In this document: positions 20,098 to 28,682 of the stretch, piece after piece
Position numbering within the stretch: position 1 is the stretch's first letter
Layout of the letters: the number at the start of each line of letters is the position of its first letter
Source of the DNA: Stigmatella aurantiaca DW4/3-1
GTDB taxonomy: Bacteria > Myxococcota > Myxococcia > Myxococcales > Myxococcaceae
NCBI RefSeq assembly: GCF_000165485.1
Contig: NC_014623.1
Span: forward strand, 124,001 to 188,000
Direction of reading: 5' to 3'
Length of the DNA: 64,000 bases
Made by a program: the position numbers and the translations under genes
Notes under the pieces: generated by a model
What the model was told of the DNA's origin: nothing
Seen by the model: the letters and a program-made list of their open reading frames with translations, nothing else
The model's database searches: none

Positions 20098-21012
20098 TCA
20101 CATGTGCAGCGTGGGTCCGCTCGCTTCACCCTGGAGCGGGAAGGTGAGGAAGGGCGAGTCGAGGGACACCTTCTCGATGGATTCCAGCCGCTCGAACTCC
20201 ACCGCGTCGTGGGCGCAGAAGACCGTCACCTCGGAGCCGTGGTTCCGCACCAGCTCGCGCAGCCGCCCCTGGTTCTCCAGCCGCTGCCGCCGGTTCTTCT
20301 CCATGAGCGTCTGGTAGAGGCGCAGGCCCGGTGGACACCGCCGCCGGTCTCCGTCCATCTCCCGGTGGTGGAAGTACGCGTCCCCGGCATGCAGCAGCCA
20401 CCGGCCGTCCACCTGGAGCGCGATGCCCGAGTGTCCCAGTGTGTGGCCCTGGAGCGGAAGGATCAGCAGCTCGGGCGGCAGGCCCGCCAGCTCGCGCACG
20501 CACTCGAACCCGAACCAGCGCTCTCCCCCGTGCGGCATGGGGTAGGTCACCCAGTTCACGTTCATCCACTGCCCCGGCCGGAAGCGCCGCTGATCCAGCG
20601 CCGTCTTCTGCGCCACCGCCCCCAGGTACTCCGCATCCAGGACGTGCACCCGGGCCCACGGAAAGTCATCCAGCCCGCCCGCGTGGTCGAAATCCAGGTG
20701 CGTCAGCAGGATGTCGCGCACGTCCGTGGCCTGGAAGCCCAGCCGTTCAATCTGCCGGATGGCGGTCATCTCCTCTTGGAGCTGGGGGCGGCACAGCCCT
20801 TTGAGGAACAGGGGGCTCAGCCGGGGCCGAGGTCTGAGCACGTCGTTCAGCCCGAAGCCCGTGTCCACCAGCACCAGGCTTCGATCTGTCTCCACCAGCA
20901 GGCAATGGCACACCAGGGCCGCGGGCCCCGAGACGTCCATGCGCCCATCCATCAAACGGCCGCCCGGAGGACACATCGTCGTGCAGTTGAGGTGGTGAAC
21001 ACGCAGCGCCAT
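20098..21012 (-). CDS. Metallo-beta-lactamase-fold hydrolase (lactonase-like)
   Basis: A 304-residue MBL-fold hydrolase. The metal-binding motif reads THLDFDHAGG, so Asp stands where the second His of HxHxDH is usual, as in some lactonase relatives. Later ligands are visible in GHTLGHSG, HAGDAYFH and FCAHDA. The overall length and the opening MALRVHHLNC resemble the AHL-lactonase-like branch, but the substrate cannot be told. I chose the ATG at 21012; an upstream in-frame Met would add 32 unlikely residues. Confidence 0.82.
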   Translation of the reverse strand: MALRVHHLNCTTMCPPGGRLMDGRMDVSGPAALVCHCLLVETDRSLVLVDTGFGLNDVLRPRPRLSPLFLKGLCRPQLQEEMTAIRQIERLGFQATDVRDILLTHLDFDHAGGLDDFPWARVHVLDAEYLGAVAQKTALDQRRFRPGQWMNVNWVTYPMPHGGERWFGFECVRELAGLPPELLILPLQGHTLGHSGIALQVDGRWLLHAGDAYFHHREMDGDRRRCPPGLRLYQTLMEKNRRQRLENQGRLRELVRNHGSEVTVFCAHDAVEFERLESIEKVSLDSPFLTFPLQGEASGPTLHM

Positions 21013-21181
21013 GACGCGGCTCCAGGGCTTGGAGGGTCCTTGGGCAGACCCGATCCAAGGCAAAGTTGCGCCGTGAAGGGCGTGGGAGGAATCCGCTGGG
21101 GGCTTCACACCTGGCTGGGAACGCCTGGCCGTTTGTCCGGCAGAGAGGCAGGGAGTACCCGCCCCCGAAGGCGGTGGCGGC

Positions 21182-21541
21182 TCAGAGGTGTTCCAGCCGC
21201 TCGGCCGTCCGCTCGTTGCGGATGTTGCCCGTGTTCAGCGTGGACGCGGGCTCGAAGAGCAGGACTTCCACTTCCCCTTCCGCCACGGGCCGGTGCTCCA
21301 CGCCCCGGGGGACGATGAGGAACTCCCCAGGCCCCAGCTCCACCGTCCGCTCTCGCAGCTCCATGCGCAGGTGGCCATTCACCACCAAGAACAGCTCGTC
21401 CTCGGTTTCATGGTGGTGCCAGACGAACGAGCCGCTCAGCTTGGCGAGCTTCACCTGCTGGCCGTTCAGTTGCCCCACCACCTTGGGCTTCCAGTGCTCG
21501 GAGAAGAGGGAGAACTTGTTCTCCAGGTTCACCTTCTCCAC
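21182..21541 (-). CDS. Small single-domain cupin protein
   Basis: A 119-residue cupin. The two cupin motifs are present: WHHHETEDELFLVVNGHLRM with the metal-binding His and Glu, and PGEFLIVPRGVEHRP with the final His. The GTG at 21541 is chosen because it sits seven bases after AGGA and matches the natural start of this family (EKVNLENKFSLFSEHW). The reading frame stays open upstream for another 51 codons of low-complexity sequence that do not look like protein. Members of this family are of unknown function, perhaps sugar or quercetin-type binding. Confidence 0.8.
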   Translation of the reverse strand: MEKVNLENKFSLFSEHWKPKVVGQLNGQQVKLAKLSGSFVWHHHETEDELFLVVNGHLRMELRERTVELGPGEFLIVPRGVEHRPVAEGEVEVLLFEPASTLNTGNIRNERTAERLEHL

Positions 21542-21809
21542 GGAGGTTTCCTGGGACTCGGCGGGGACGTGTTCTGTCTCGTTCTCGGGTTCTGGCGCGG
21601 CCCGGCGCCAATCCCACCGCGGCCGCCAGCAGCTCTCGGCTCGTCCCACGGTCCCGACGCCCAGCGTCGGAGGTGCTTCGCTGTCGCTTCTCATGCCTGC
21701 ATCCCCCTCATGAGGGCCCGCGCCCCTCGTTCACGAGATGATGGCGCCACCCTGGGCACTGCCAAGCAGGCAGGCATCCAGTTCTGTCAGGTTTTGGGCG
21801 AAAGCGGCT

Positions 21810-22724
21810 TTAATCTGGGTAGAAGAGGGGCTCGCGCTTGGCCACGAAGCTGGAGATGGCCGAGGCCACCTCGGGCGGCACGTCCTGGAACTGCACGCCC
21901 ATGCCGGGCATCAGGTCCGGCATGCGGTCGTTGGGCTCCCGCAGCCAGCGCACCACCCCGCTGACCTTGTGCGGCCGGCCTCCGGGCAGGGTGAAGTCCA
22001 GGTCCACGGGGGTGCCGCGCGGCACCGTCTCCACCGTGGCGACGAAGAGGCCGCCGGTGAGCACATCCGAGGAGAAACCGGCGAAGAAGTTCGAATCGCT
22101 GTTCAGGTGAATCTGGGCCTGGAGCCGCACGCGCCCCCGCGCCTTCTTCGCCGTGGGCGAGGGGGCGGGGGCGGCGCTCATGGGGACGGGGGTGGCACTC
22201 GTGCGCCGGGTGAGTCCCGTCGGCCGGGAACTCGGCGGGGGCGGCGGAGGCTGCCGGGCCCGGGCCTCTTCCTGCTGGCGGCGAAGGCGGGCGGCCTCGG
22301 TGGCGTTCTTGAGGCGCGTCTCCGCCTCGGCCAGCTCGCGCGTCAGGGCCTGGGTCTGCTGGAGGAAGGCGTGCAGGGCGATCTGCACCTCCTCGTTGGC
22401 CTTGGTGCGCACCTCCAAGGCTTCCCGGCGGGCGGTGATGGCCCGGTCCCGAGCCACCTCCACGGCCAGCTCGGGGATGGCCGCGGCCTGGAGCCGGGCC
22501 CCAATCTCGGGCAGGGAGACATCTTCCACATGCTCGGATTGTGCCTGGGCGAGCTCGGTCCGGACCTGGCTCAGCCGGTTGGCCAGCGTGGTGGCCTCGG
22601 TGGCGGCGCGGGACACCTGGTCCGCCGTGCGCGTCTCGAGGGCGGACAGCTCGGCCTCGGCGCGCGCGAGCTCGGCCTCACGCGTGGCAATGGGACGGGG
22701 GAAGGTGTTGGACGGCGGCCTCAT
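21810..22724 (-). CDS. Coiled-coil PilZ protein (TIGR02266-type)
   Basis: A 304-residue protein with a long charged N-terminal coiled coil (about residues 10-160, rich in Ala, Glu and Arg), a Pro-rich linker and a C-terminal PilZ domain (about 195-300). The last part carries the myxobacterial TIGR02266 pattern: FFAGFSSDVLTGGLFVATVE, GTPVDLDFTLPGG and MPGMGVQFQDVP. PilZ domains of this group often lack the RxxxR cyclic-di-GMP motif; here a clear one was not seen. Coiled coil plus PilZ suggests a scaffold in motility or polarity. Confidence 0.8.
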   Translation of the reverse strand: MRPPSNTFPRPIATREAELARAEAELSALETRTADQVSRAATEATTLANRLSQVRTELAQAQSEHVEDVSLPEIGARLQAAAIPELAVEVARDRAITARREALEVRTKANEEVQIALHAFLQQTQALTRELAEAETRLKNATEAARLRRQQEEARARQPPPPPPSSRPTGLTRRTSATPVPMSAAPAPSPTAKKARGRVRLQAQIHLNSDSNFFAGFSSDVLTGGLFVATVETVPRGTPVDLDFTLPGGRPHKVSGVVRWLREPNDRMPDLMPGMGVQFQDVPPEVASAISSFVAKREPLFYPD

Positions 22725-22851
22725 CAGGGCAGGCTCCGGAAGAGGCGCCCACTCTAGCCGCACTCCGCCAGGGCCACGAGCCCCCTCCCTCGCGACGGCT
22801 GGCCGCCTGCTGGGCTTTCCCGTGACAGCGGAAGCGGCGGCCGGGGGCCGC

Positions 22852-24204
22852 TCAGTCCGCGCCCTTGATGCAGGCCACCGGCGTCAGGCGATGGGCCACC
22901 CGGGCCAGCCCCGCCATCTCCACCGTCTCCAGCACGTCGTCGAGGTTCTTGTAGCAGGGCCCGGATTCGTCCAGGGGGGTGGTGCGGGTGTTGAGGAGAA
23001 TCCCCGCCTGGGCCATGCGCTGGTCGGTCTCCTCCTGGCGCAGGACGCGCCGGGCCTCGCCGCGGGACAGCCGGCGCCCCGAGCCGTGGTTCACCGAGTA
23101 GATGGACTTCTCAGCCCCCTCCTCGGCGAAGAGGATGGCGCTGCCCGTCTCCATGGAGCCCGGGATGAGGATGGGGTGGCCCGTGTGCTCCCAGGAGGTC
23201 TTCCTCAGCGAGGGGTGCCCCTTGGGGAAGGCGCGCGTGGCACCCTTGCGCGCCACGAACTTCCCGGCCTCCTTCTGGATGAGGTTGTGGGAGATTTCGT
23301 AATAGATGTCCGCGGTGCCGCCGAACACCTCTTCGAGCGCCGCGCACACCGCCTCGCCGATGATGAGCCGGTTGGCCACCGCGAAGTTGGCCGCCATGTT
23401 GTGCAGGTTCCAGTACTCGCGGCCCAGCTTCGTCTCCGCATCCAGCCAGATGAAGTCCTCGCTCCGGGAGCTGAGCCCCAGGGCGCGCGCCCCCTCCACG
23501 AAGAAGTGCTTGGCGATGTTCCACCCGAAGCCGCGGCTGCCCGTGTGCAGCATCACCCAGACCCGGCCTTCCTCATCCACCTGCATCTCGGTGAAGTGGT
23601 TGCCGCCGCCCAGGCTGCCCAGCTGGTCGCGCTTGCCCGAGGCCCGCTCGGGGATGTCCACCCGGTCGTCCTCCACGGGGATGAAGTCCCGCTCGGTGGT
23701 GGCGTTCGTGCGCCCCAGGGCCTTGGCGCCGTGGCGCACCACCTCCGAGAAGGTGCGCGAGTCCACCTTGCGCTGGCGCTGGGCCCGGCTGGCCCCCACG
23801 CCCACGGCGATCCGGTGCGTCACCTCGTCGATCCACCGCCGGCGCTTCTGCTTGTCGGCCACGTCCTCGGCCGTCAGCGTCGTCTTGAGCTGCACCATGC
23901 CGCAGCCGATGTCGTAACCGGCCGCGGTGGGCAGCAGGATGCCGTCGGTCTCCACCACGGTGCCGATGGGCACCCCGTAGCCCACGTGGCAGTCCGGCGT
24001 GACGGCCACCCGGGTGACGCCCGGGAAGGAGGCGGCGTTGACGACCTGGGAGAAGACGGCCTCCTCCAGCCCCGGGGTCTCCGGGCCCTCGCCGTAGAGC
24101 AGCTTGTCGGACAGGAACAGGTGGGCGTCGACCCGCATCGTCTTGGTCTTCGGCAGCACGTAGTGCCCCTCCGAGACTTTTTCCAACCGTTGAAGCCAGC
24201 TCAT
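22852..24204 (-). CDS. rtcB: RNA-splicing ligase RtcB
   Basis: A 450-residue GTP-dependent ligase that joins 2',3'-cyclic phosphate or 3'-phosphate RNA ends to 5'-hydroxyl ends. The Mn-binding Cys (DCHVGYG, C72), the GGGNHFTE motif (about 200-205) and the guanylylated His (NHGSGRR, H373) are all present. The ATG at 24204 has GGAGGA seven bases upstream. No RtcA, archease or RtcR gene is adjacent, so it seems to stand alone, perhaps for RNA repair. Length is normal for the bacterial branch. Confidence 0.95.
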   Translation of the reverse strand: MSWLQRLEKVSEGHYVLPKTKTMRVDAHLFLSDKLLYGEGPETPGLEEAVFSQVVNAASFPGVTRVAVTPDCHVGYGVPIGTVVETDGILLPTAAGYDIGCGMVQLKTTLTAEDVADKQKRRRWIDEVTHRIAVGVGASRAQRQRKVDSRTFSEVVRHGAKALGRTNATTERDFIPVEDDRVDIPERASGKRDQLGSLGGGNHFTEMQVDEEGRVWVMLHTGSRGFGWNIAKHFFVEGARALGLSSRSEDFIWLDAETKLGREYWNLHNMAANFAVANRLIIGEAVCAALEEVFGGTADIYYEISHNLIQKEAGKFVARKGATRAFPKGHPSLRKTSWEHTGHPILIPGSMETGSAILFAEEGAEKSIYSVNHGSGRRLSRGEARRVLRQEETDQRMAQAGILLNTRTTPLDESGPCYKNLDDVLETVEMAGLARVAHRLTPVACIKGAD

Positions 24205-24428
24205 CGCGTGTTCCTCCCGAACCTCATTCAACCCGCGCCAGCGACGGAAACGTTCAGAACAAGCTGACAGCCTCGCTTGCTTGCCTGCTCTGGCCCGGAG
24301 GGCGGGAGGGGCAGTCACCCGGGCGAAGTTCCGCCCGTGTACATCTGAACGGAGAGGTGGGGAATGGGGACTTGCCGGAGCAGATCCGCGGTCCCATTCA
24401 TCTTCTAAGCAGCGAGGGGGTCAGGGCG

Positions 24429-24668
24429 ATGGGTTTCATGGGCGGTGTGTTGCTGGCGATTGCGTTGCAGGCGGCTCCTCCGGTTCCGACGGCGGGCCAG
24501 GTGTTCAACCCATCCTTGTGCGCCAAGAAGCGCGTGGATGCGTGTGGATGCCATCACGTGTACGGTGTCCGGCACTGTCACCCCAACCGCAAGGGGGACC
24601 ACTGCGAGGCGCCGGTCAATGCCTCGATGCCCGAGGACGCCGAACAGAAGAAGGCCGTCTCGCTCTGA
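24429..24668 (+). CDS. Small exported Cys/His-rich protein
   Basis: A 79-residue protein with a signal peptide (MGFMGGVLLAIALQA) and a mature part holding six Cys and several His, including DACGCHHVYGVRHCHPN and HCEAP. The spacing could bind a metal or form disulphides. Its start at 24429 lies five bases after a GGGG-type site. It is divergent from the RtcB gene and not assigned to any family. Confidence 0.6.
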   Translation: MGFMGGVLLAIALQAAPPVPTAGQVFNPSLCAKKRVDACGCHHVYGVRHCHPNRKGDHCEAPVNASMPEDAEQKKAVSL

Positions 24669-24698
24669 GCGGCGGCCCTCCCGGAAGCGCCGGGGGCT

Positions 24699-25667
24699 TC
24701 AGGACACGGCGTGTGAGGGGTCTTCTTCCTGGGGATCCACGGTGATGTCGAGCGTGAAGTCCGTGGACTGAGGCCGGAACTTCTCCAGGTCCTCCACCAT
24801 GTGCATGTCGAGCGGCGTCCGCGCGCGGACGAGCACCCAGCTGTCCTGAGGCGAGAGCCGGAAGGCCAGCGTGGTGGGCGACAGCCGCCGGACCTCCATG
24901 GTGCGCTTGGGCACGGGGGGAGGGGCCACGGGGGCTCGCGAGGGCAGCGGGACCACGGGCTGGATGTCCGGGGGCCGCAGGGCCTCGGGAGGCGTGGGCT
25001 CCGGGAGCGGCGGCTCGGCGGGCACCAGCACGGGAGGGCCCGGAGGGAAGGGCATCATCGTGGGGGTGATGTCCCCTTCGGTGACGCCGGGCTTCACGGA
25101 CAGCGGCAGGGGAGCGTGCTCCGGCACGGCGAACAGCACGGGCGGCGCGTGCGGGGGCGTGAGCGGCGCCATGGGCAGCGCCCGGTGAAGCGGCGGCAGC
25201 GCCGGGAGCTTCGCTGGGCTGGCGGAAGACGCTGGCGCGGAGCGGGGGGCCGGGGGCAGGGGCGCAAACCCGACGGTGGCCTCCAGGGAGGGCAGGGGGG
25301 GCGGCCCTTCTCCTTCGCAGAAGTCCAAGGAGGCGCGCTCGAGATCCGACAGGACCCCTTGGGGCGTCAGGGCGGCGAGGTCCGCCAGGAGCAGGGGATC
25401 CTTGGGATCCAGCTCGAGCGCGGCCTTCAGGGCGCCGCGGGCGCGGGACTCGCAGCCCAGCTCCAGCAGCAGCTCCGCCGCCGCCCGGTACGAGGCGATG
25501 GCTTGCTGGCGATCCCCGGAGCGGCGGCAGGCCTCCGCGTGCCGGACGCGCATGTTCGGATCTTTCGGCGCGAGCCGGAGAACCTGCCAGTAAGTCTGCG
25601 CACACTGGGCGAACTTCCCGCGGACGAATTGCTCATGCGCCACTTCCTTCAGCTCTCGTATCCCCAT
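24699..25667 (-). CDS. TPR protein with proline-rich linker and C-terminal unknown domain
   Basis: A 322-residue protein. Residues 5-105 form about three tetratricopeptide-like repeats (ELKEVAHEQFVRGKFAQCAQ, then AEACRRSGDRQQAIASYRAA and ALKAALELDPKDPLLLADLA). Residues 110-255 are a disordered Pro/Ala-rich stretch. The last 65 residues form a small domain of unknown type (TMEVRRLSPTTLAFRLSPQD). The ATG at 25667 removes an implausible 43-residue extension. Such myxobacterial TPR proteins usually scaffold other proteins; no partner is evident. Confidence 0.65.
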   Translation of the reverse strand: MGIRELKEVAHEQFVRGKFAQCAQTYWQVLRLAPKDPNMRVRHAEACRRSGDRQQAIASYRAAAELLLELGCESRARGALKAALELDPKDPLLLADLAALTPQGVLSDLERASLDFCEGEGPPPLPSLEATVGFAPLPPAPRSAPASSASPAKLPALPPLHRALPMAPLTPPHAPPVLFAVPEHAPLPLSVKPGVTEGDITPTMMPFPPGPPVLVPAEPPLPEPTPPEALRPPDIQPVVPLPSRAPVAPPPVPKRTMEVRRLSPTTLAFRLSPQDSWVLVRARTPLDMHMVEDLEKFRPQSTDFTLDITVDPQEEDPSHAVS

Positions 25668-26046
25668 GGACGCCCCTGCGCCGCCGCCCGAGTGGACGTG
25701 CGCAAGGAGACTCCAAGCATTCCATGTGCCGAGATGGCCCAAGGTGGGCCCGCCGGCAGTCCAGCCGCCCGGGGGGAGGGGCTCGGGGGCAGGCACCGTT
25801 CAGCACCCACCGGTCTTCTCACCCTCTCGTGCGATTCGCGGGACTCACGGCCTCCCAGACATCCTGTAAAAGAAGCGGACCCCCTGTAACTAGGAAAGAC
25901 CGTCAGAGCGGTATGTCCTGTGCCGCCCGAGGGAGGGCAGGCGCGTTCGTCGGCTTGGCAGGCAGGGCTGCTGGGCGGCCCCGCTCCCTCCCCTGGCCCC
26001 TCCCCGGAGGGTCGGGGAGAAGCCGGGGGCGAGCCAGGCGGCGGAC
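25668..26046. other. Intergenic region between the TPR and alcohol dehydrogenase genes
   Basis: A 379-base GC-rich stretch. A short hairpin lies near its right end (listed separately). I see no supported gene; the open frames are the usual high-GC chance frames. Confidence 0.35.
26000..26019 (-). terminator. Possible hairpin terminator of the alcohol dehydrogenase gene
   Basis: CTCCCCG and CGGGGAG form a perfect seven-pair stem with a six-base loop, 27 bases beyond the dehydrogenase stop. There is no U-tract on the transcribed strand, so intrinsic termination is uncertain. Confidence 0.35.
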
Positions 26047-27093
26047 TTACTTCTTCAGGCTGTTGAGGTCGATCACGAAGCGGTAGCGGACATCGCCCTT
26101 GAGCATGCGCTCATAGGCCTCGTTGATCTTCTGGATCGGGATGACCTCGACGTCGGAGGCCACGTTGTGCTTGGCGCAGAAGTCGAGCATCTCCTGCGTC
26201 TCGCGGATGCCACCGATCATCGAGCCGCCGAGCTTCAGCCGCCGGCCGATGAGCGAGAAGGCGCCGATCTTCGACGGGGTCTCCGGCGCGCCGACGAGGA
26301 TCATCGTGCCGTCGGTCTTCAGCAGGTTGAGGTAGGCGTTGTAGTCGTGCTCGGCGGAGACGGTGTCGAGGATGAAGTCGAACTTCCGGGCCAGCTTCTG
26401 GAAGGTGTCCTTGTTGGAGGTGGCGGCGAAGTGGGCCGCGCCCAGGGCCTTCGCGTCCTTCTCCTTGGAGGGCGAGGTGCTGAGCACGGTGACTTCCGCG
26501 CCCAGGGCCTTGCCCAGCTTCACGCCCATGTGGCCCAGCCCGCCCAGGCCCACGATGGCGAGCGAGTCTCCCGCCTTGAGGCCGTAGCTCTTCAGCGGCG
26601 AGTAGGTGGTGATGCCCGCGCAGAGCAGCGGGGCGGCCCGGTCCAGCGGCAGCGACTCGGGGATGCGCAGCACGTAGTTCTCATCCACCGTGATGCGGGT
26701 GGAGTAGCCGCCGTAGGTCGGCTGGCCGTTGCGCTCGCGGCCGTTGTAGGTGCTGTTCATGCCGCGATCGCAGTACTGCTCCTCGCCCTTGCGGCACCAG
26801 GACCACTCGCGGCAGGAGTCCACGAAGCAGCCCACGCCGACCGCGTCGCCCACCTTATAGCGGGACACCGAGCCGCCGGCCTGGGCCACGCGGCCGACAA
26901 TTTCGTGGCCGGGCACCATCGGGAAGAGGGCGCCGCCCCACTCGTCGCGAGCCTGGTGGATGTCCGAGTGGCAGACGCCACAGTAGTGGATGTCGATGAG
27001 CACATCGTGGGGACCGGGCTCACGGCGCTCCACGGAGAAAGGGGCGAGCGGCGCCTTGGCGCTCGGAGCGGCGTAGGCAGGAGTTGTCGGCAT
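26047..27093 (-). CDS. NAD(P)-dependent zinc alcohol dehydrogenase (YahK/CAD-like)
   Basis: A 348-residue medium-chain dehydrogenase that probably reduces aldehydes. Motifs in order: catalytic-zinc Cys in CGVCHSDIH, GHEIVGRV, a structural-zinc Cys set (CRKGEEQYCDRG is the shortened form), the NADP loop GLGGLGHMGVKLGKALGAEV and the C-terminal RYRFVIDL. This fits the cinnamyl-alcohol-dehydrogenase-like branch that includes E. coli YahK. The ATG at 27093 matches the family start; the reading frame stays open upstream for another 60 codons. The gene faces away from glpQ. Confidence 0.88.
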   Translation of the reverse strand: MPTTPAYAAPSAKAPLAPFSVERREPGPHDVLIDIHYCGVCHSDIHQARDEWGGALFPMVPGHEIVGRVAQAGGSVSRYKVGDAVGVGCFVDSCREWSWCRKGEEQYCDRGMNSTYNGRERNGQPTYGGYSTRITVDENYVLRIPESLPLDRAAPLLCAGITTYSPLKSYGLKAGDSLAIVGLGGLGHMGVKLGKALGAEVTVLSTSPSKEKDAKALGAAHFAATSNKDTFQKLARKFDFILDTVSAEHDYNAYLNLLKTDGTMILVGAPETPSKIGAFSLIGRRLKLGGSMIGGIRETQEMLDFCAKHNVASDVEVIPIQKINEAYERMLKGDVRYRFVIDLNSLKK

Positions 27094-27382
27094 GAAAGGG
27101 ACCCAAGGGGAGGAAACAAGGTAGGTGCAACTCGGCAAAACTGCGTGCGGAGGGTAACCAAGGGGCTGCTGACTCGCCGCGAAAAAAAGGGGGCCGCTGG
27201 CGCTGATGAGTCCGAAAACAAAGGCTACCGCCCAGGCGTGGCGGGGCCGGGGGCCGCTCGTGGGAGGGGGCATGCCGCGATGCGGTGTGATGCGGTGTTG
27301 CCGTGACGTTCACCGGGCCGTCATGTCTGGGTGGTACGGTCGCCGCCCCTGTGACGTATGCGTTACAGACAAGGAGATTCCC

Positions 27383-28549
27383 CTGCACCTGCACGCTCTT
27401 TTTCCATCCCGACGTTTCTTTCGCCTGTCCCTCGCGCTGCCACTGGTGGCGGGCTGCGCCCTCGCGCTGGCCGGTTGCAGTGAGGACGACGACAGCCAGG
27501 AGCCGCCCCCTCCTCCCGCCCCGGCCAAGGCGCTCGTGGTGGGGCATCGCGGCGCCAGCGCGCTGAGGCCCGAGCACACGCTGGAGAGCTACCGCAAGGC
27601 GGTCGAGGACGGCGCGGACATCATCGAGCCGGACCTCGTGTCCACGAAGGACGGCGTGCTGGTGGCGCGGCACGAGAATGAAATCTCGGGCACCACGAAC
27701 GTGTCGGAGGTGGCGAAGTTCGCGGACCGCAAGGCCACCAAGACCATCGACGGCGTGCAGCTGACCGGCTGGTTCACCGAGGATTTCACGCTGGCCGAGC
27801 TCAAGGAGCTGCGGGCCCGCGAGCGGATTCCGCAGATCCGTCCGGCCAACACCCAGTACAATGACCAGTTCGAGATTCCCACGCTCACCGAGGTCATCGC
27901 GCTGGCCAAGCAGCTCTCGGAGCAGACCGGGCGGATCATCCCCATCTACCCGGAGACGAAGCACCCGACCTACTTCCAGACCATCGGCCTGCCGCTGGAG
28001 GACCGGCTGGTCACCGCGCTGAAGGCGGACGACTACACGGCGAGCAAGGCCACGGTCTACATCCAGTCCTTCGAGGTGGCGAACCTGAAGGCCCTCCGTG
28101 CTCGGCTGGGGACCTCGCAGTCCAACTGGAAGCTGGTGCAGTTGCTGGAGGTGGAGACCCTGCGGCCGTATGACTTCACCGTCGCGGGCGACACGCGCAC
28201 CTATGCCGATCTGATGACCGAGCAGGGCATGAAAGAGATTGCCACCTACGCCAACGGCGTCGGGCCCTACAAGCGGAGCATCATCAACGTGGACAGCGAG
28301 GGCAAGTTCATGGCGCCGACCGCCTTGGTGCGCAACGCCCACGCGGTGAACCTGACGGTGCACCCGTACACCTTCCGGCCCGAGAACTCCTTCATGCCTG
28401 CCCCGCTCAAGGTGGCCGGGCCGGACAGCACGCGCACCCCCGCTGGGTTGATCGCGGAGCTTCACGCGTATCTCGATGCGGGGATCGACGGCTTCTTCAC
28501 CGATGATCCGGCCGTGGGCCGCCAGGCCGTCGACAGCTACGTGCCCTGA
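27383..28549 (+). CDS. glpQ: Glycerophosphodiester phosphodiesterase lipoprotein
   Basis: A 388-residue enzyme that cleaves glycerophosphodiesters to glycerol 3-phosphate and an alcohol. The catalytic region is VVGHRGASALRPEHTLESYR followed by IIEPDLVSTKDGVLVARHE. The export signal ends in LALAGC, a lipobox, so the protein is a lipoprotein. The preferred start is a CTG at 27383-27385, six bases after a strong AAGGAG site (27371-27376). The nearest in-frame ATG (27323) lies 60 bases upstream of this with no ribosome site and would bury the signal peptide. It has no close partner gene. Confidence 0.85.
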   Translation: MHLHALFPSRRFFRLSLALPLVAGCALALAGCSEDDDSQEPPPPPAPAKALVVGHRGASALRPEHTLESYRKAVEDGADIIEPDLVSTKDGVLVARHENEISGTTNVSEVAKFADRKATKTIDGVQLTGWFTEDFTLAELKELRARERIPQIRPANTQYNDQFEIPTLTEVIALAKQLSEQTGRIIPIYPETKHPTYFQTIGLPLEDRLVTALKADDYTASKATVYIQSFEVANLKALRARLGTSQSNWKLVQLLEVETLRPYDFTVAGDTRTYADLMTEQGMKEIATYANGVGPYKRSIINVDSEGKFMAPTALVRNAHAVNLTVHPYTFRPENSFMPAPLKVAGPDSTRTPAGLIAELHAYLDAGIDGFFTDDPAVGRQAVDSYVP

Positions 28550-28682
28550 GGGTTTCTGACGTGGTGGCGCCGGGCGTGCGGTCTGGCCCGGCGCCCGGGC
28601 CCCGAGGGGTTTCGTGGGCTGGGCAACGAAGGTGCCCTGGCGCGGGTTGAAGCGCCCGGAAGACGCCCGATAGCTTGGGCGC

